Assembly (NCBI RefSeq): GCF_964204645.1
Contig: NC_134032.1
Location: 5,637,175-5,701,174 of the forward strand
Direction of reading: 5' to 3'
DNA: 64,000 bases
DNA from: Tubulanus polymorphus
Taxonomy: Eukaryota; Nemertea; Palaeonemertea; Tubulaniformes; Tubulanidae
This document shows positions 34,688 to 46,929 of the stretch, in pieces. The position numbers and the translations under genes are program-made. Numbering within the stretch: the first letter of the stretch is position 1; the number at the start of each line of letters is the position of its first letter. Below the pieces are notes generated by a model. The model saw nothing but the letters and a program-made list of their open reading frames with translations, was not told the origin of the DNA and did not search any database.

Positions 34688-36292
34688 CAACAGAAGTAAA
34701 TAAATTGCCCATGGGCAAAGTGTGGTTTACCTTGAAAGCTAGAGCTAAAAACAAATTTTTCACCTTTGGGCTTTTTTACATGGAAACAATATCGCAAAAA
34801 AAAATCATCTACGTTGTGCACGGGAAATTTGTCAGCGTAGATTTCAAGAATTATTAGGGTTTTCTGTTACATCACAGAAAACCCTATTGAGATTCGCATG
34901 TTTCTTATTATCATTTTATGTCACACTATTTTCACTAAAAGAACTAAGGCTTTGTTACCTTGCCGCTTTTGTCGATACGATCCGTATGATATCATTCAGC
35001 TCACTGAGATCTACAAATACATCGCGTGTTTTTTCACGAATCATCGTTACAAAAGCACCGAACATCGAAAAACATCGAAAATTTAGCCCCATTCAATGGG
35101 GCGACATGTTTTTTGAGTCGTCATCCCGAAATCAACCCGCAGGCCGATTGTCACTACGATTATCAATTCAAGTATAAATAAACAAATTTATTGCCGCAAA
35201 CTTCACATTCAGCCGGGGTCTTCAAACAGTAATTTCAACAATAGCCCATTTTCCTCATCAAATCATATTACCGATACACAGGAAATTTACTACTTTAGAT
35301 TTAAAAGCACTGTCGAGCCGTAAACATCGACGAATCGACGTGTGTCACTACATCGTCGTTCCGGGGATCAGCTGCGAGTTTCTCCTCATCATGAGAATCA
35401 AATCGAGTACAAATTAATTCATTACTACCAGTGATTTGGCTGCGGGTTCCAAGGAGTTAGTTAAACAATACCTATTTTTCTTTACCAAATTAACTGTGTA
35501 TTTACTAAGATAAATCTTTAGTGTACCGGGGAGTCGTAGGCCTAAACTAAACACGCCGAAGAGATATAGCGGAGAAAAGCTGTTGTGTCGATGAGGTATC
35601 AAAATAAAAGAATATATTACTTAATTCGGCCGCGGGCTTCAACCTCTATATCAATACCATCAATACTCTATATTTCCTACAGTACATACCGATCATTGTC
35701 AAATGCACAAGGTATTTACTAAATACCAGTATATAACACATTCCTATCCGTATGCTGGACTCACACTTGACATTCGGAGTAATCGTTCGCTGTGGGGGAA
35801 AGGAGATCGTTCGCTGTGTCGCTTGAAGTGTTTATCGAGTTTCACGCGACCTTAAGGCTTTAGGCCTACCGGTACTGACCTTTACTGTCTCAAACAAACA
35901 CAGTATAATTGTTGCGTTTATTAACGGACTCATTGGATTGAACTTCAAAACAAAATTTACGATATTTAGGAGGGTTGTTATTCAATAGGCGTACGACCAA
36001 TCTGTCCAGATGTTAGGCCTACGCATATACATAGGCCTACATAGGCTAGTAGCCTCTATTAGGTTAATGCTAAGTTCACTGTAAAGGAGGAATCAGATTT
36101 ATTAAAATGCATGTTAATTAGTGATTAACTGGTTCTGACTTGCAACGATCAATCACAATTATCAATTTTATTGCCAAAAATGAAGATTTTTTTGAAAATT
36201 TCGTCTGAGCAGACAGCTTTATAAGCCAGACATTTCATTTGAGTTTTTTCATCATAAATGAAACTGGTATTTCATTAATTACTAATGACTTA

Positions 36293-36620
36293 AGCCGGGC
36301 GTAGGTCGGCCTTGCGACGGCTTGTGACTCACTGCGACGCCATTCACTACGACCGCCATCGACGATTGTGTCGCAACGACTCATCGACCTACACTCCCTT
36401 GCGACGGGTTGCGACAGTCAGCAACGCCAGTCACAAGGAGTCGCACGTGTTCTACTCTCTGGGACGCTACATGACTGTCACAACCGACCTACGCACTCTT
36501 GCCACTGGCAGAAACAAGTCGCACACAGTTGCTGACAATTGTATCGCAATCGACTTGCACTGAAACTTGCGATGCAACGCCAGGATCGCATCGTGTCAAA
36601 AGGCCGACCTACGTCCTGCT
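36293..36620. mobile_element. GCGAC-rich TIR element inside H1 copy 3
   Basis: Ends AGCCGGGCGTAGGTCGGCC and GGCCGACCTACGTCCTGCT are inverted repeats flanked by TTA on both sides (36290-36292, 36621-36623). Same family as 14519-14826. A shared truncated remnant sits at the same position of H1 copy 1 (1985), so it was part of H1 before copies 1 and 3 separated. Confidence 0.78.
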
Positions 36621-37234
36621 TTAAGTAACTGCGGAGCCCTAGAAATATCTTTTTTTCGTTCAAAAGACCTTTCGCTTGAAAATTCTTTCGTCAAAACAAA
36701 ATTTATTTCATTCGAACCAATAATATTCTGTTCGATTGAACCAATTTGAAAAAATCGTCAGAACAAAGTTGAACAAACTTTTTTTGTCGAAACGATAGGT
36801 TTTTCATTCGAACAATCATTCGATCGAACAGAATCGTTTTAATTTGAACAGAACTTTCTTGTCAGAACATTAAGTTTTTCGTTCGAACAAGTATATTGTA
36901 AAAAGTTTTTTCTCCGAACCAAAAGTATTAAGTATTTCGTTCAATCGAACAGAATTATTTTCATTCAAACATTCGTTCAAAAAAATTTTTTCGCTCAACC
37001 TAATTTTTTTGCCGGGACAAAAAGTTTTTCATTTCAACAATAACATAGCTTTTTATTCGAACACATTTTTTTGTCAGATGAAGAAAAGTTTTGGTTCAAA
37101 CAAAAAGCGTATTGTCCGATCAAGCAGAATCATTTTCATTCGAACAAGATTTTCTTGTCGGAACATTAAGTTTTTTGGTCGAACAGTGTGTTAAGGTCAT
37201 TTTGGAAATTTACTCGGTCTGGTATATTTTGGAT

Positions 37235-37474
37235 CACTGTGTATGTCATTTGTCAGGACATTAAACAGAAGACGACTTAGGATACTTCCTTGCGTGACTC
37301 CACTAGTTAGACCGACTTATTCCAAGATGAGGCGTTCCGTTGATTTCAGCTACAAGTTTTCATTCAGAGATAACTGCTGAGCCATTTGGGCGACCTATCA
37401 TTGATACTGTTTCCTAATAGCCTGTGTAGTAATGGCTGATGTTGTGCCTTATAAAATGCTTTGTCGAAATCCAC
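37235..37474 (-). pseudogene. Non-LTR reverse-transcriptase fragment in H1 copy 3
   Basis: Reverse complement of the fragments at 1132 and 4962, with the same KAFD-type and GVTQGS-type blocks, in-frame stop and frameshift. Not functional. Confidence 0.7.
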
Positions 37475-37835
37475 CGTTGAACAGGATTCTAAGACAGCAG
37501 AAAACCCGTTATCGCTGCTTTGCAGCTATATTTCTAAAATCATAACTTTGTCCAGAGCGTCATCTCTGTGTTAAAATTGAAACAGTACATTGAATATGTG
37601 CGCGCTTTTACATTACCAGCTTTAATACAGTCACTATTAGAATGAATGACAGCTTATTGGAACACTGCCAGTTTCTTGGAAACTTAAACTAGGCCACATG
37701 TCAAGGCATGTTTTCACACGATGCACACTAGAATTCAAACGTACGTAGCTCATAGTCGGTCGGCCGTTTTTATCAAAAATAAAATTTATTTCAATGAATC
37801 CCAGAAAAAAGTTTTCACTCAGTACCTCTGAAGTC

Positions 37836-38157
37836 CATCTTCACCCGTCAAGGGATTCGAACCCACTACGCTAAAGCTGTTCCCCGAACCCCTTGACCTC
37901 ACGAGTTGTTGGAGTCGTTACTAGCCGACCAGAATCCGGTCGTACCAATCACAGCGCAAACCGTCAGTAGACTTCTGTTGGGTTTCCCGTTAAATTGACC
38001 AATCAGCGAACGTTTTACTGAACCAGGAAGTATTTCGCAAATCGATATATGACGTCATGCGCAACAGCGCCAGTAATGAAATCACGCTTCAAGAGGCCAG
38101 GGGGCTGGTGGAAGCGAGTTCGGGAGTGATACCGGACCCCTGGCAAGCGAGGATGCT
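37836..38157. mobile_element. 322-bp insertion with 6-bp target duplication in H2 copy C
   Basis: GAAGTC flanks both sides (37830-37835, 38158-38163), and copy A lacks the segment near 12705. The ends CATCTTCACCCGTCAAGGG and CCCCTGGCAAGCGAGGATG are imperfect inverted repeats, suggesting a TIR element. On the minus strand GGGTTCGAATCCC is a perfect polymerase III B-box/T-arm-like motif, which would suit a tRNA-related SINE, but no A box was found. A perfect ATGACGTCAT palindrome lies near 38049-38058. Confidence 0.6.
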
Positions 38158-39167
38158 GAAGTCGGGTTGGTCGGGTTACGACAAACAGACCATTATTTTG
38201 GAATGGCCTAAAATTCATATGATGTCACATATCAGAGGGTGGCTGAATATTGGGTCTTGGAAACCTCTTCCAATGTTGGCCACGGAAGCTGAAATACCGG
38301 TACAGAAGAAATCGGCTATTAGATCGTTTTAAATCCTGGAATTTACCACTACAATACTCAGACCTCAACAGACCTTTTAGTTTGCTGCTTAGTATTTTCA
38401 GGTCACAAGAAATAACAATTTATTACAAATTCTATCGAACAGAAAACACAGCGCTCATCTTCTGCTACGATTATTCGGCCTATTTTCAAGTCAAACGTTC
38501 ACGCGTTACAGTATCACCGTAGTGTACTGTACGAGCTTGTGTATGTGTGGTGTAGCACTCCGTGTGCATGTGGAGGCCTAGTGTAAGTGAATATTCACTA
38601 ACACCTCAATGTCAATCAAAACAATCACCGGGTATTAAAATGAAACAATACCTATGGCAGATGAGTGAAATAATTACATCCTCACCAGCAATGAGCATTT
38701 GAAATCGGCACGTATACGGCACCTAGTCCATGAAACGTACGCCATTCTATAGCTTTCCCATAATTATTTTAGTAGCGCCGGAATGCGTTCAAGAGCGATC
38801 TGGGTATCTGAAAATACGACGGCAGGCATTCGTTCCCACATCCCTCGCTGCTTATGCCGCGCGCTATCCGGGTGACGAAGAATATCTTTTTTCCCGCCGC
38901 TACCGTATTTGACCTGGTCTTTACAAACGACGCAGTACGCCACACCACCTAAGTCTAACTTACGAATGTAGTTCGATAAGTAGTCCCCGTTACTTACACT
39001 CTATCCAGTGCCAGTTAAATTTATTTTTTATACCGCTGTCAATTGCCTTTATATCGGCCGACTCCCGACTGACAATCTTTCCGTGCAGGCTCATTTTGCA
39101 GACCGTCCCGCTTGACAGCTGCAGGCTGTTAGAAAGTTACAAAGCTGCGTGCCTCAGGACATAGCAC

Positions 39168-39226
39168 GCACGTGGTAATAATTAAGATGATATTTATTAG
39201 ATATCATCTTAATTATTACCACGTGC
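39168..39226. repeat. Perfect 26-bp inverted repeat
   Basis: Arms at 39168-39193 and 39201-39226 are exact complements around a 7-base TTATTAG loop. Each arm starts with an E-box-like CACGTG. It lies in the segment of H2 copy C that has no counterpart in copy A. Confidence 0.92.
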
Positions 39227-39679
39227 ATCTTCACATTGTTGGCCGTCAGCGGGACGATGTACAACGACGCGTAAAGATAATTGACTTTTAATTGGAAATG
39301 GCGTCACAACAGTGGCGCTCCGCCACCTACGCACGCACAAATACCACAACAAGCACACATATATACATTGTAGCAGAACGTCCTCGGAAACAGAGACCAA
39401 GATAAAATAACACAGAAGCCACGACGAGTACAAGCAAACGAACGCTTTTACGGTCCGTGCCATTACTGGTCGCCACGAGGAATTCTCACCCAATTTCCGG
39501 AATTGACATCGGCGATCCTAAATTCGGAATTCCGGATATTTCCGGAAAACTAGCATCTCTGTCGATTATACGTCGTTTAAGCCGAGAACCAATGAAACAA
39601 ATGCTCAAAAAAACATACCGCGATTTTACATGAATTGGCTCAATGCCAACATCATATCGCTGACAAAGGTAAACCAAAA

Positions 39680-40821
39680 ATATGGATGCAAAATGAACAA
39701 TTTCCTGTCAAGATTTCCTCCCATATATATCTACTGTTAATAGTGTCACATGTGATAGTAGGATATCACAAGTCAGTATCATATAAAATAAAAGTTTTGA
39801 TTTTCGATTGAAAAAGTTTGTTAGTTTTTGTGAGGTCGCCGTGTGTGGAGCCAGCGGCCATTATCTTTTTAAACGTATCAGTTGCAAGACGTTTTTCTAT
39901 GATATATTGCAGAATAACCACACAAATACACTATCAATAACCCCAGAAACTATCCCAAGCCCATCGGCGAGTGCCTGTGAAGAGTTCTCCGATAATCTGG
40001 ACAATGCTGTCGCTTTGTATTAAATGATAATATTCACTGAATTCGGCAAGGAAAATCTCTCAAAGTGGTTTAGGCCTAAATTGTAGAAATAGTTGAATAT
40101 AATTAATTTTACCTGGTGCAAGATTGGAATCTAAGATCAACAAAAAAATCCTGCGGGTCCGAAATTAACTGTTTAGCAAAAATAGTCTGTCGCATTGTTC
40201 GATAGATGTTTTCAAATGTCCATGTATTGAAACTGTAATGTCGAATTAGCGAAAGATTTGTCTGGGTATGGTCCCCGATGCCTCTCCTTCCATTCACAGC
40301 AATTGAATCCTTATATATTTGTATTAATAAAATGATATTGCGGCATTTCGCTATGTCGCTATTTTTTGCTCAGTACCGTAACGAATAACGGATTTTGATT
40401 TTGCACGAAATTCAAATATGATGCAATCGCCAGAGTCCGTCACGTGACAGAAGGTCGCTTGTCCTTGCTGGTTGACTGCACAAGGAGAGCACCGAGGTTA
40501 AACAGGTACATACCACATTTTTTATGATTATGTTTGAACATGACCTAGGCCTACCGTATGCTTATTCTAGCTCAGTACCAACACGTAGAGATTGTGATGA
40601 AATCGATAATATTGCAAAGATTTCACATTATTAGCGTGATTGAGTGATGCACTCTAAACCAGCAAAGTTCCGGCTTTTCTGGTCCTTTCACTTAATAGAA
40701 AATCAATAAATTATATAATTTCATTCGTAACTTATGCTTACGCGACTGAGCATTCGTGACGGTACTGATTATGTATCTCAAAATCATAACTAAAGAGCAT
40801 ACCCGGTAGTTGTATTTTCAG
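39680..40821. other. Unassigned spacer
   Basis: AT-rich sequence with no recognised gene. TTGTATTTTCAG at 40810-40821 is a good splice acceptor directly before the pseudogene below. Confidence 0.3.
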
Positions 40822-42424
40822 GCTTTGCTGATTATCCATCAACCCACGAAGATAATGCCACCGAAAGAAGCTCATCCACTCACCAACAAAGAGCGCCAAC
40901 AACGTAAACGGGACAAATCAAAATCAGACCCTGTAGCCTATGAGAGGTATTTACAGCAAGAAAGAGAACGGTATGCACGACAAGTGCAAAATCGGTTCGT
41001 GGAAACTTATTGGTGACAAGAATCCTAGAGAGCAAAGAATCCAGTGTCGTAAATGAATAAACAGCAGAGCGATCGGAAGAAACGTTTTGATGCGATTGCA
41101 CAAATTGCAACGCCGCCAACAAGCCCCAATTACGATCAAAATACGGTTTGTAGTTCAAACAGTAAACGTTGACGCAAAAAGGTCAAAAGAGATCGGTCTA
41201 AAGGGTACCAAACTATCGATGTTCTGGGGCAGATAATAACGAATGCTAACCGTAACTTAAAGCGTGTACAGAAACGATATGAACGAGAACCTTCTAAAAC
41301 AAAATCTGCAGGAAAATGCGACACGCCAGCCAAGTCTAAAAAGATAATCAACAGTGGAAAAAACAAAGAAATCCACAGACGTATTTTGTTTTCATTACGT
41401 ATGGAGAAAACAATCCGTGAAAAATACCGAAACCTGAAAACTCATCGCGAAAAACGTCTCGTCAGGAAATTATTTGAAAGGTCTTGCCTTCAAAAGTATT
41501 GACTCGGATTTTCAAAAATCTGCAAAAACATAGCGATGGAGAGGAAAATGCGACGAGATCGTCATTCAGATACTACACTGCAAGCGATTAAAGAGTTCTT
41601 CATTTGTGATGATAATAGTAGAATGTGTTCCGGAAAGAAAGACTTTGTAGCTAAGTTGAAAGTTTAAGAACAGAAAAGGCTGTCGGAATCAATTCTTAAT
41701 CTCAATTTCAAATTCAGTTACAAGAATCCAGACATCAGAGTATCCTACTCATTCTTTTGTAACCAAAAACCATTCTGGGTTTTGAAACCCACTGCAAGGG
41801 ACATGATACCTGCAAATGCCACACTCACGAGAACATCCAGCTGATGACAGAAAAGCTCTATAAACTGAAAGTTATCAATGAAAAGAATCCAGAAGAAATC
41901 CTTAAAGCTATCTGTTGTAGTTTAGACGCTTAAGTTTAGACAGCACTTGCAAGGATCGTAGAATACCTTTGAGATATCGTAGGATATCTCAAAAGACCAG
42001 AAAATGCCAGGCAAATTACTCGTGAGTAAAATTGACTCACGATGATTTCATTGAAAAATGACCTTCCCATTCCTGACTGTGGTTTGTGAAAATATCCGAT
42101 CGTGAAACTAAACCACAGGCAGGTTACTGACTAGGCCTACTTAATAAGGTTCTTCTTTAACCCATCCGGGGAAATATGTCATTCCACCAAATTGTTTGCC
42201 CTGAAAAAGGAGAGCTTTACTGTCAGAAATTTAGTCGCATTTGTTCAGGTATCACAAACGTGTGTAAGTGCTTTAAGTCGACTCATCACCGGTTTCCAGG
42301 TTTTACATCAAGGGCATCAGCTCCTGAAATAGCACCAACAGTTCTTGGTTCTCTAGACCCACTCCAGTTACTCCAGTATTTCAGACGCGTAACGAATACA
42401 ATTACAAATGTAGTTAAAATTTAA
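40822..42424 (+). pseudogene. Decayed gene of an uncharacterised, probably repeat-borne protein family
   Basis: After an acceptor-like CAG, ATG at 40855 starts a Lys/Arg/Gln-rich segment (LTNKERQQRKRDKSK) ending at TGA 41014-41016. Related coding pieces continue in shifted frames: a basic NPREQRIQ segment (41020), DDNSRMCSGKKD (about 41605-41640), NPDIRVSYSFFC with a nearby KPFW (about 41725-41790), and CKCHTHEN (41811-41834). A Cys-rich tail holds CPEKGELYC and CKCF (about 42195-42280). Their order resembles a multi-copy invertebrate protein family of unknown function that I recall only loosely; the Cys/His pairs suggest zinc binding. At least three frame breaks, several stops and a missing stretch between 41940 and 42170 make it non-functional. 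It could instead be a remnant of a DNA transposon gene. Confidence 0.55.
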
Positions 42425-43489
42425 GTTAAAACACCGTAAATAATGTGATGAAACATGTCTTTTTGGGGGGGAAATGTTTAATTTTCCAAGTGTCTGACAT
42501 CTTTTCCTTTTAATTGAGATTCTAGAAAGACATTTGGCCCATAAATAAAGCCAGGCACATAGGCCTACTAAATTTGAGCGTGCCTTGCAGTCATCGATGG
42601 TTTTCATCTGACGTCGTAACGTCCATAATGTAAAAATTGGTTCAGAATTTCTGATCGACACCGTTTGTTTTCAAAAATCATGGTCATATTTACTTCCGTT
42701 CCAGGCTGGTGCGGTACAGACGGATTTTGCCGATTTTTTCAGCTTAATCGAACGATTTAACAATCTCAAAGGCACTCAAATCTTTCTCAAACCACCCAGT
42801 CTAACGCAGAAATTCGTTATCTTTCAGAATAATCTTACTTGAAGCGGATTGGATTATCAATAACGAAGTTACGAACTGTTGTGTTGAAGTGACATACCTA
42901 TCGACCGATCTGACGGAGAGTTGTCTCCCTTGTTTTTTTATACATAGTACCTAGGCCTATAGGATACTGGGGTCAAAAATATTTTTCGTCAGGTCCCTGT
43001 GCCTGTGGACAGGAGGGAGACGGCGAGACCGGGAGTCGTGGCAGAGGGAATTAGGCCAATTGAAAATTAAATTTCAACCTACTTACAGATTTCAAAAATG
43101 TCCATAAACCCGTTATTTCTCCAACACCGACAGGGCGAGGCATCTTATGAAGCTAATGTAGGCCTAAAGGAATGCCAACGCACGTAAAGGGATTTGATAA
43201 CCAAACAGGAAATAAGCGTTCAAAATGTTGGATTTCCCAGTGGCAATTCTTCCGTGTTTAGAGTGACGCCAGGTGTCTGGGGAGCGAACTAAAGTAAAGG
43301 AATGTTCACAATCAAGTCACGTTTTGACTTTATCTGAGTGGTTCGAAGCCAGGAAAATCATAATGCCATTCATATTTCATCTAAAATATCTGCTCAGTCG
43401 AATTCAGTATTTCATTAAATTTAGAAAATCTGTGTCGTGAACAGATGGCGACACTTTGATATCGTTTGTAACATTGACCCTTCTTTATG
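42425..43489. other. Unassigned spacer
   Basis: No gene or repeat family recognised beyond scattered TAGGCCTA words. Confidence 0.3.
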
Positions 43490-43638
43490 GAAGACCTCAG
43501 ACGACATACGAGATATGAGATATAACATACGAGATATGAGATGCAACATACGAGATACGACATATGACATACGAGATACGACTTATTTACAGTACGGGTG
43601 TCCGTCCGCTAGCGCGACCGCAGTGTATATTTTTCAAC
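43490..43638 (+). repeat. ACATACGAGATATGAG minisatellite block, forward copy
   Basis: Short repeats of CATACGAGATATGAGAT and GATACGACATA, followed by TTATTTACAGTACGGGTGTCCG. An almost identical block lies inverted at 45472-45617. Confidence 0.85.
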
Positions 43639-45178
43639 ATCTACTCGGCGTTGTTGCGTATACTACGACACGTGCGCAGGCAGTGGCGTATACATTAACT
43701 ATGAATATCAATATGCGAAAAACGTTTCATTTGAAACGAAAAACATTTAAAAATATTCGATCAACCACTCCCGGGGACCGGCTTCTCGCTGTGACGTCAG
43801 TTGGCGGCCACTTAGTGTGAGACACCGATGGTCCGGTGATTCGAGTTGGCTCCAGAAATACGCCGGGCTACAGCCCCTAAATCCACCAAAAACGCCTCAA
43901 ATTCCATTTTTGAGTGTACAAAAATCCCTCAAAAAGAGTTAGCCATGGCCCCTTCAAATTGGTGGTCACTAAGAATTGCGCCTAGTCAAGGGTTTAAACT
44001 TCGCGTTCGATCGAGGGTTTTCGATGAAGAATGAAAGATGTATACGAATGCCGATGACCAAAGAGTTTTAAAAAAAGTCCGACACACGCGGAATCTGTGT
44101 TTAGTGTACTATGATTTCAACGAATGAATTGAAACATGGACATAAATTAAAAATACTTAAGATAACATAAATATATTGAATGAATTATTCATATTAAATA
44201 TCAGAATGGAGTTCCATTGTATCACTCTCAGCTCCTGGCCCTAGTCCAGCTGATTTCGTTTATCACGACGTTTTTTACGACGGGTGCAAACGCACCATAC
44301 GAGCAACGTTCCGGTGTTCCGCTAATTCCCCTGTCTAAAGAAATGTTACTTGATATTTCCATGGATCTCTTATCTTTACATATGTAAGAGCTGTTGTGTT
44401 TTGCTGAAGACTTATTTATGTGGTTCCTGTACTTTTGTCAATAAACAGTTTTAAAACTGGCCATGACAATTGATAAGAATGATCTTGAATTGGATTCTCC
44501 GATTATGAAAGTTATTCAGATTCAGCCATTGGCCCTTTTCATGAAAGATGTCAGAAAAGAAAGATAGCCAAAAAGCCCTCAGAATACACAAGTACCTAAA
44601 TTGAACAAATTTTCATGGCTTCAGAAAGACAGTGCCGCACTGCCCTGACGGTTAGCGAAAACTGGCCAGTCTCGACTCTCAATGGCTGGTCTAGTGGACT
44701 CACCAGTCTGCCCCGGTAGCTCGATAGGGATGGAATTTACCTGGGGATTTCAAACCTTGAGAGAGAGCACGGGAGTTCTTAATCTGGATACCAGGGCGAT
44801 GTACGGGTTCCCGGGTTGTTTGGGATTCAAGAACTCAGGCAGGGGTGTCAAACAGCGGAGGAGGGGTACAAGGGGGCCGGGATTTCCGGCTGTGGAGTTT
44901 TTTTTAGAATTTTGATTTCTGATGCAGAAAAAGCAGGCGGTTACGGCGGGCGGTGAACAGTAGTTATTTTTCTGCAGGCATTGAGTAACCGGAACCCCGG
45001 CTCCTGAACACCAGGCCGTTTTCAGACCAAAGGAAGACAAGAAATAGCATAATATTATGAACTTGAACAGTTTGATATCTTTTTAGTTTTGTGATTTGAA
45101 AAACTTTTCGTCGCCCGCGGGAGAGGAACGGCCGGCGGCGCGCCTAGTCCAGGGTGTTCACAGTATGGCCTATTATTC
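43639..45178. other. Spacer between the inverted blocks
   Basis: No gene recognised. 45105-45150 is a short GC/CpG-rich patch containing GGCCGGCGGCGCGCC. Confidence 0.3.
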
Positions 45179-45209
45179 CTGAAGATGACTATTAGGATAT
45201 AGTCGAAAC
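45179..45209 (+). ncRNA. Hammerhead-like hairpin motif, copy 1 (not shown to be catalytic)
   Basis: CTGAAGA, then T, then stem GACTAT-TAGGAT-ATAGTC, then GAAAC. This resembles a hammerhead core (CTGANGA, stem II, GAAA), but an extra T lies between CTGAAGA and the stem, and no stem I could be paired. It is followed by AATAAACTAC and, about 60 bp on, ATTGTGGGATTCTCT, as at the copies at 48768 and 60234. Probably a conserved tail of a dispersed retroelement. Confidence 0.35.
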
Positions 45210-45471
45210 GTTGAAATAAACTACTATCTCGAAGTTTCATTTTCGGACTTTTTATTATCATTGTGGGATTCTCTCCTCATCGTGTCAACACGGATATTGT
45301 GTTCTACCTATCGTGAGTATGGCCTAATATCGTTGTGTCCGGTCCAGGTGTCCATTATCCAAAAGAAATCTATTTCTGGCGTGAATAAAATGTTGACTAT
45401 GTTGGTTTTCATATAATTGACGATGACTGTACGCGTCACCATGTTAAACGATTTATATGCAGTAAATATTG

Positions 45472-45617
45472 AAAAAACATACACTGCGGTGGCGCCAGCG
45501 GACGGACACCCGTACTGTAAATAAGTCGTATCTCGTATGTCATATGTCGTATCTCGTATGTTGCATCTCATATCTCGTATGTTATATCTCATATCTTGTA
45601 TGTCGTCTGACGTCTTC
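45472..45617 (-). repeat. ACATACGAGATATGAG minisatellite block, inverted copy
   Basis: Reverse complement of 43490-43638 with few differences, including the TTATTTACAGTACGGGTG segment. The two blocks may be the ends of one element of about 2.1 kb. Confidence 0.85.
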
Positions 45618-46440
45618 ATCGAATCAAACGCGTTGCTACTCAGATTTCAACCATTCTTTCGATCGGCTGCAATATGATTGCACTATTAATCTATTTCAAG
45701 AAAACTATTAATCTATTTCAAGAAAAATACGAATATGCTTGTAAAGAATTGCTAGCTTTGAGTTTCATAATTGAGCCCAATTAAAGAATGGGATTGAGTG
45801 TTGGGATAATTCGCTTGGTCATTAACTTGTGCAATTTGCCGGAAAACCATCGTTTTTACTACATTTACCGGTATTTTACTCTGTTCAAAAGGTCTTAATA
45901 TTGAAAAGAGAAACTGGACCAGCCATCTATACAGCTTTTGATTTTACAAACAAGAACCTTATTAGTGTCTGATACACAGTACCCGGTACGAACCGCAGGA
46001 TCAGGATCGTCTCTCTGTTGTGGAGACAACTGCATGCCGCCAGGGCTCCGTGGGAAAGTCGTCGGTTGCTTGACCCAGCTGCTTTCCCTTTCGAATCGAG
46101 TCGAAGACTTTCCAGCAATCATGTGTGAATAATTGTGAAATGGATTTAAAATTATGGTTATCTAGATTGCAACGTTTCACTTCTAGTGGTTGTATTGTCG
46201 ACTTCACTCAGGACTTGCATGTTCTCGAGACAAATCCCAAAATTTCGATCAAGGACTCAACATTTTTCGGGTCGAATTCCAAATATAACATCTAACTTTC
46301 GCTTTTATTCTTGGTGACCCCAAAGAATCTGACAGCGAAAAAGAGGAAGAAATGGGAAAGAGGGACACGAAAAAATATGCTGGCTAATATAAAACGCGGA
46401 AAAGAAATCAATTAGACGCGTAGTTGGGTGTTTTATGGGT
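45618..46440. other. Unassigned spacer
   Basis: A 75-codon minus-strand frame at 45895-46122 and overlapping frames have no recognised domain. A tandem TCTATTTCAAGAAAA(C/T) duplication is at 45690-45725. Confidence 0.25.
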
Positions 46441-46608
46441 AGATGGCGACACTGTCGACGTTAGTGTAAATAAAATGGCGTCGAGTTTTCTCTCGTCGAT
46501 CAGCGCTTTTTGGCAGCGAATAAAAATGGATTTAATGTGGGATTTGCGCTCGCTATCGGATATATAAAACCAATCTCGTCGGCGGGATTATTCGTGGATT
46601 AATTACAG
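46441..46608 (+). promoter_or_regulatory. Possible promoter and short first exon
   Basis: A CpG-containing stretch with TATATAAAA at 46561-46569 and a good donor CAG|GTAATC at 46608/46609. An upstream ATG (about 46479) opens only 30 codons before a stop. No downstream exon could be linked to it. Confidence 0.2.
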
Positions 46609-46732
46609 GTAATCGAGAATTGATTCGGGGGCTGTTGACGGGTTTTAACGGGTAGGTTGGGCTGGTTTGTCGGGGTAGGGTTGGTGCTGCTCTCCACTCC
46701 AGCAGTATATTGAAAAGTATACAAAAAACTGC

Positions 46733-46766
46733 TGTGTGTGTGTGTGTGTGCGTGCGTGCGTGTGTA
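46733..46766. repeat. GT/GTGC microsatellite
   Basis: Simple (TG)n passing into (CGTG)n. Confidence 0.95.
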
Positions 46767-46929
46767 GTGGGTACGAAGAATGGTCGGCCATTTTTTTACG
46801 CAATCTGCTACTGGAGAACGATATGATTACAAGGGTTACAGTCTTGGGGGCTAGAAACCTAGGCTTTAGGGTTAGGCCTCTAGGGCCTACTACTGACAAT
46901 TATCAAATTGAAGAAGAAAATTTGGGTAA

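Larger units (their letters stand above)
34854..37531 (-). mobile_element. H1 element, copy 3, inserted in H2
   Basis: On the minus strand it runs from ATATAGCTGCAAAGC (37531) to the terminal hairpin and CTAA (34854). The hairpin has 13-bp arms at 34855-34867 and 34874-34886. Flanks TTTTAGAA and TAATTCT join to the empty site of H2 copy A without any target duplication, as rolling-circle insertion between A and T would give. It lacks the 31-bp minisatellite; about 36060-36290 holds unrelated sequence there, next to a TIR element. Confidence 0.75.
34688..39679 (-). mobile_element. H2 element, copy C, composite and interrupted
   Basis: Reverse-oriented H2. Its start (GGTTTACCTTTGTCAGC on the minus strand) is at about 39679 and its end (CCCATGGGCAATTTATT) at about 34688, without the CTAG hairpin. 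Relative to copy A it contains an H1 insertion (34854-37531), a 322-bp insertion (37836-38157) and a segment of about 790 bp (38775-39560) replacing the corresponding part of copy A. Confidence 0.65.

Noticed and set aside
37836-37900. tRNA gene suggested by GGGTTCGAATCCC on the minus strand
   Set aside because: No A box, acceptor stem or anticodon arm could be folded; it belongs to a 322-bp inserted element.
46441-46608. Short ATG frame as a real first coding exon
   Set aside because: It closes after 30 codons before the donor site, so only a weak promoter/5' exon note was kept.
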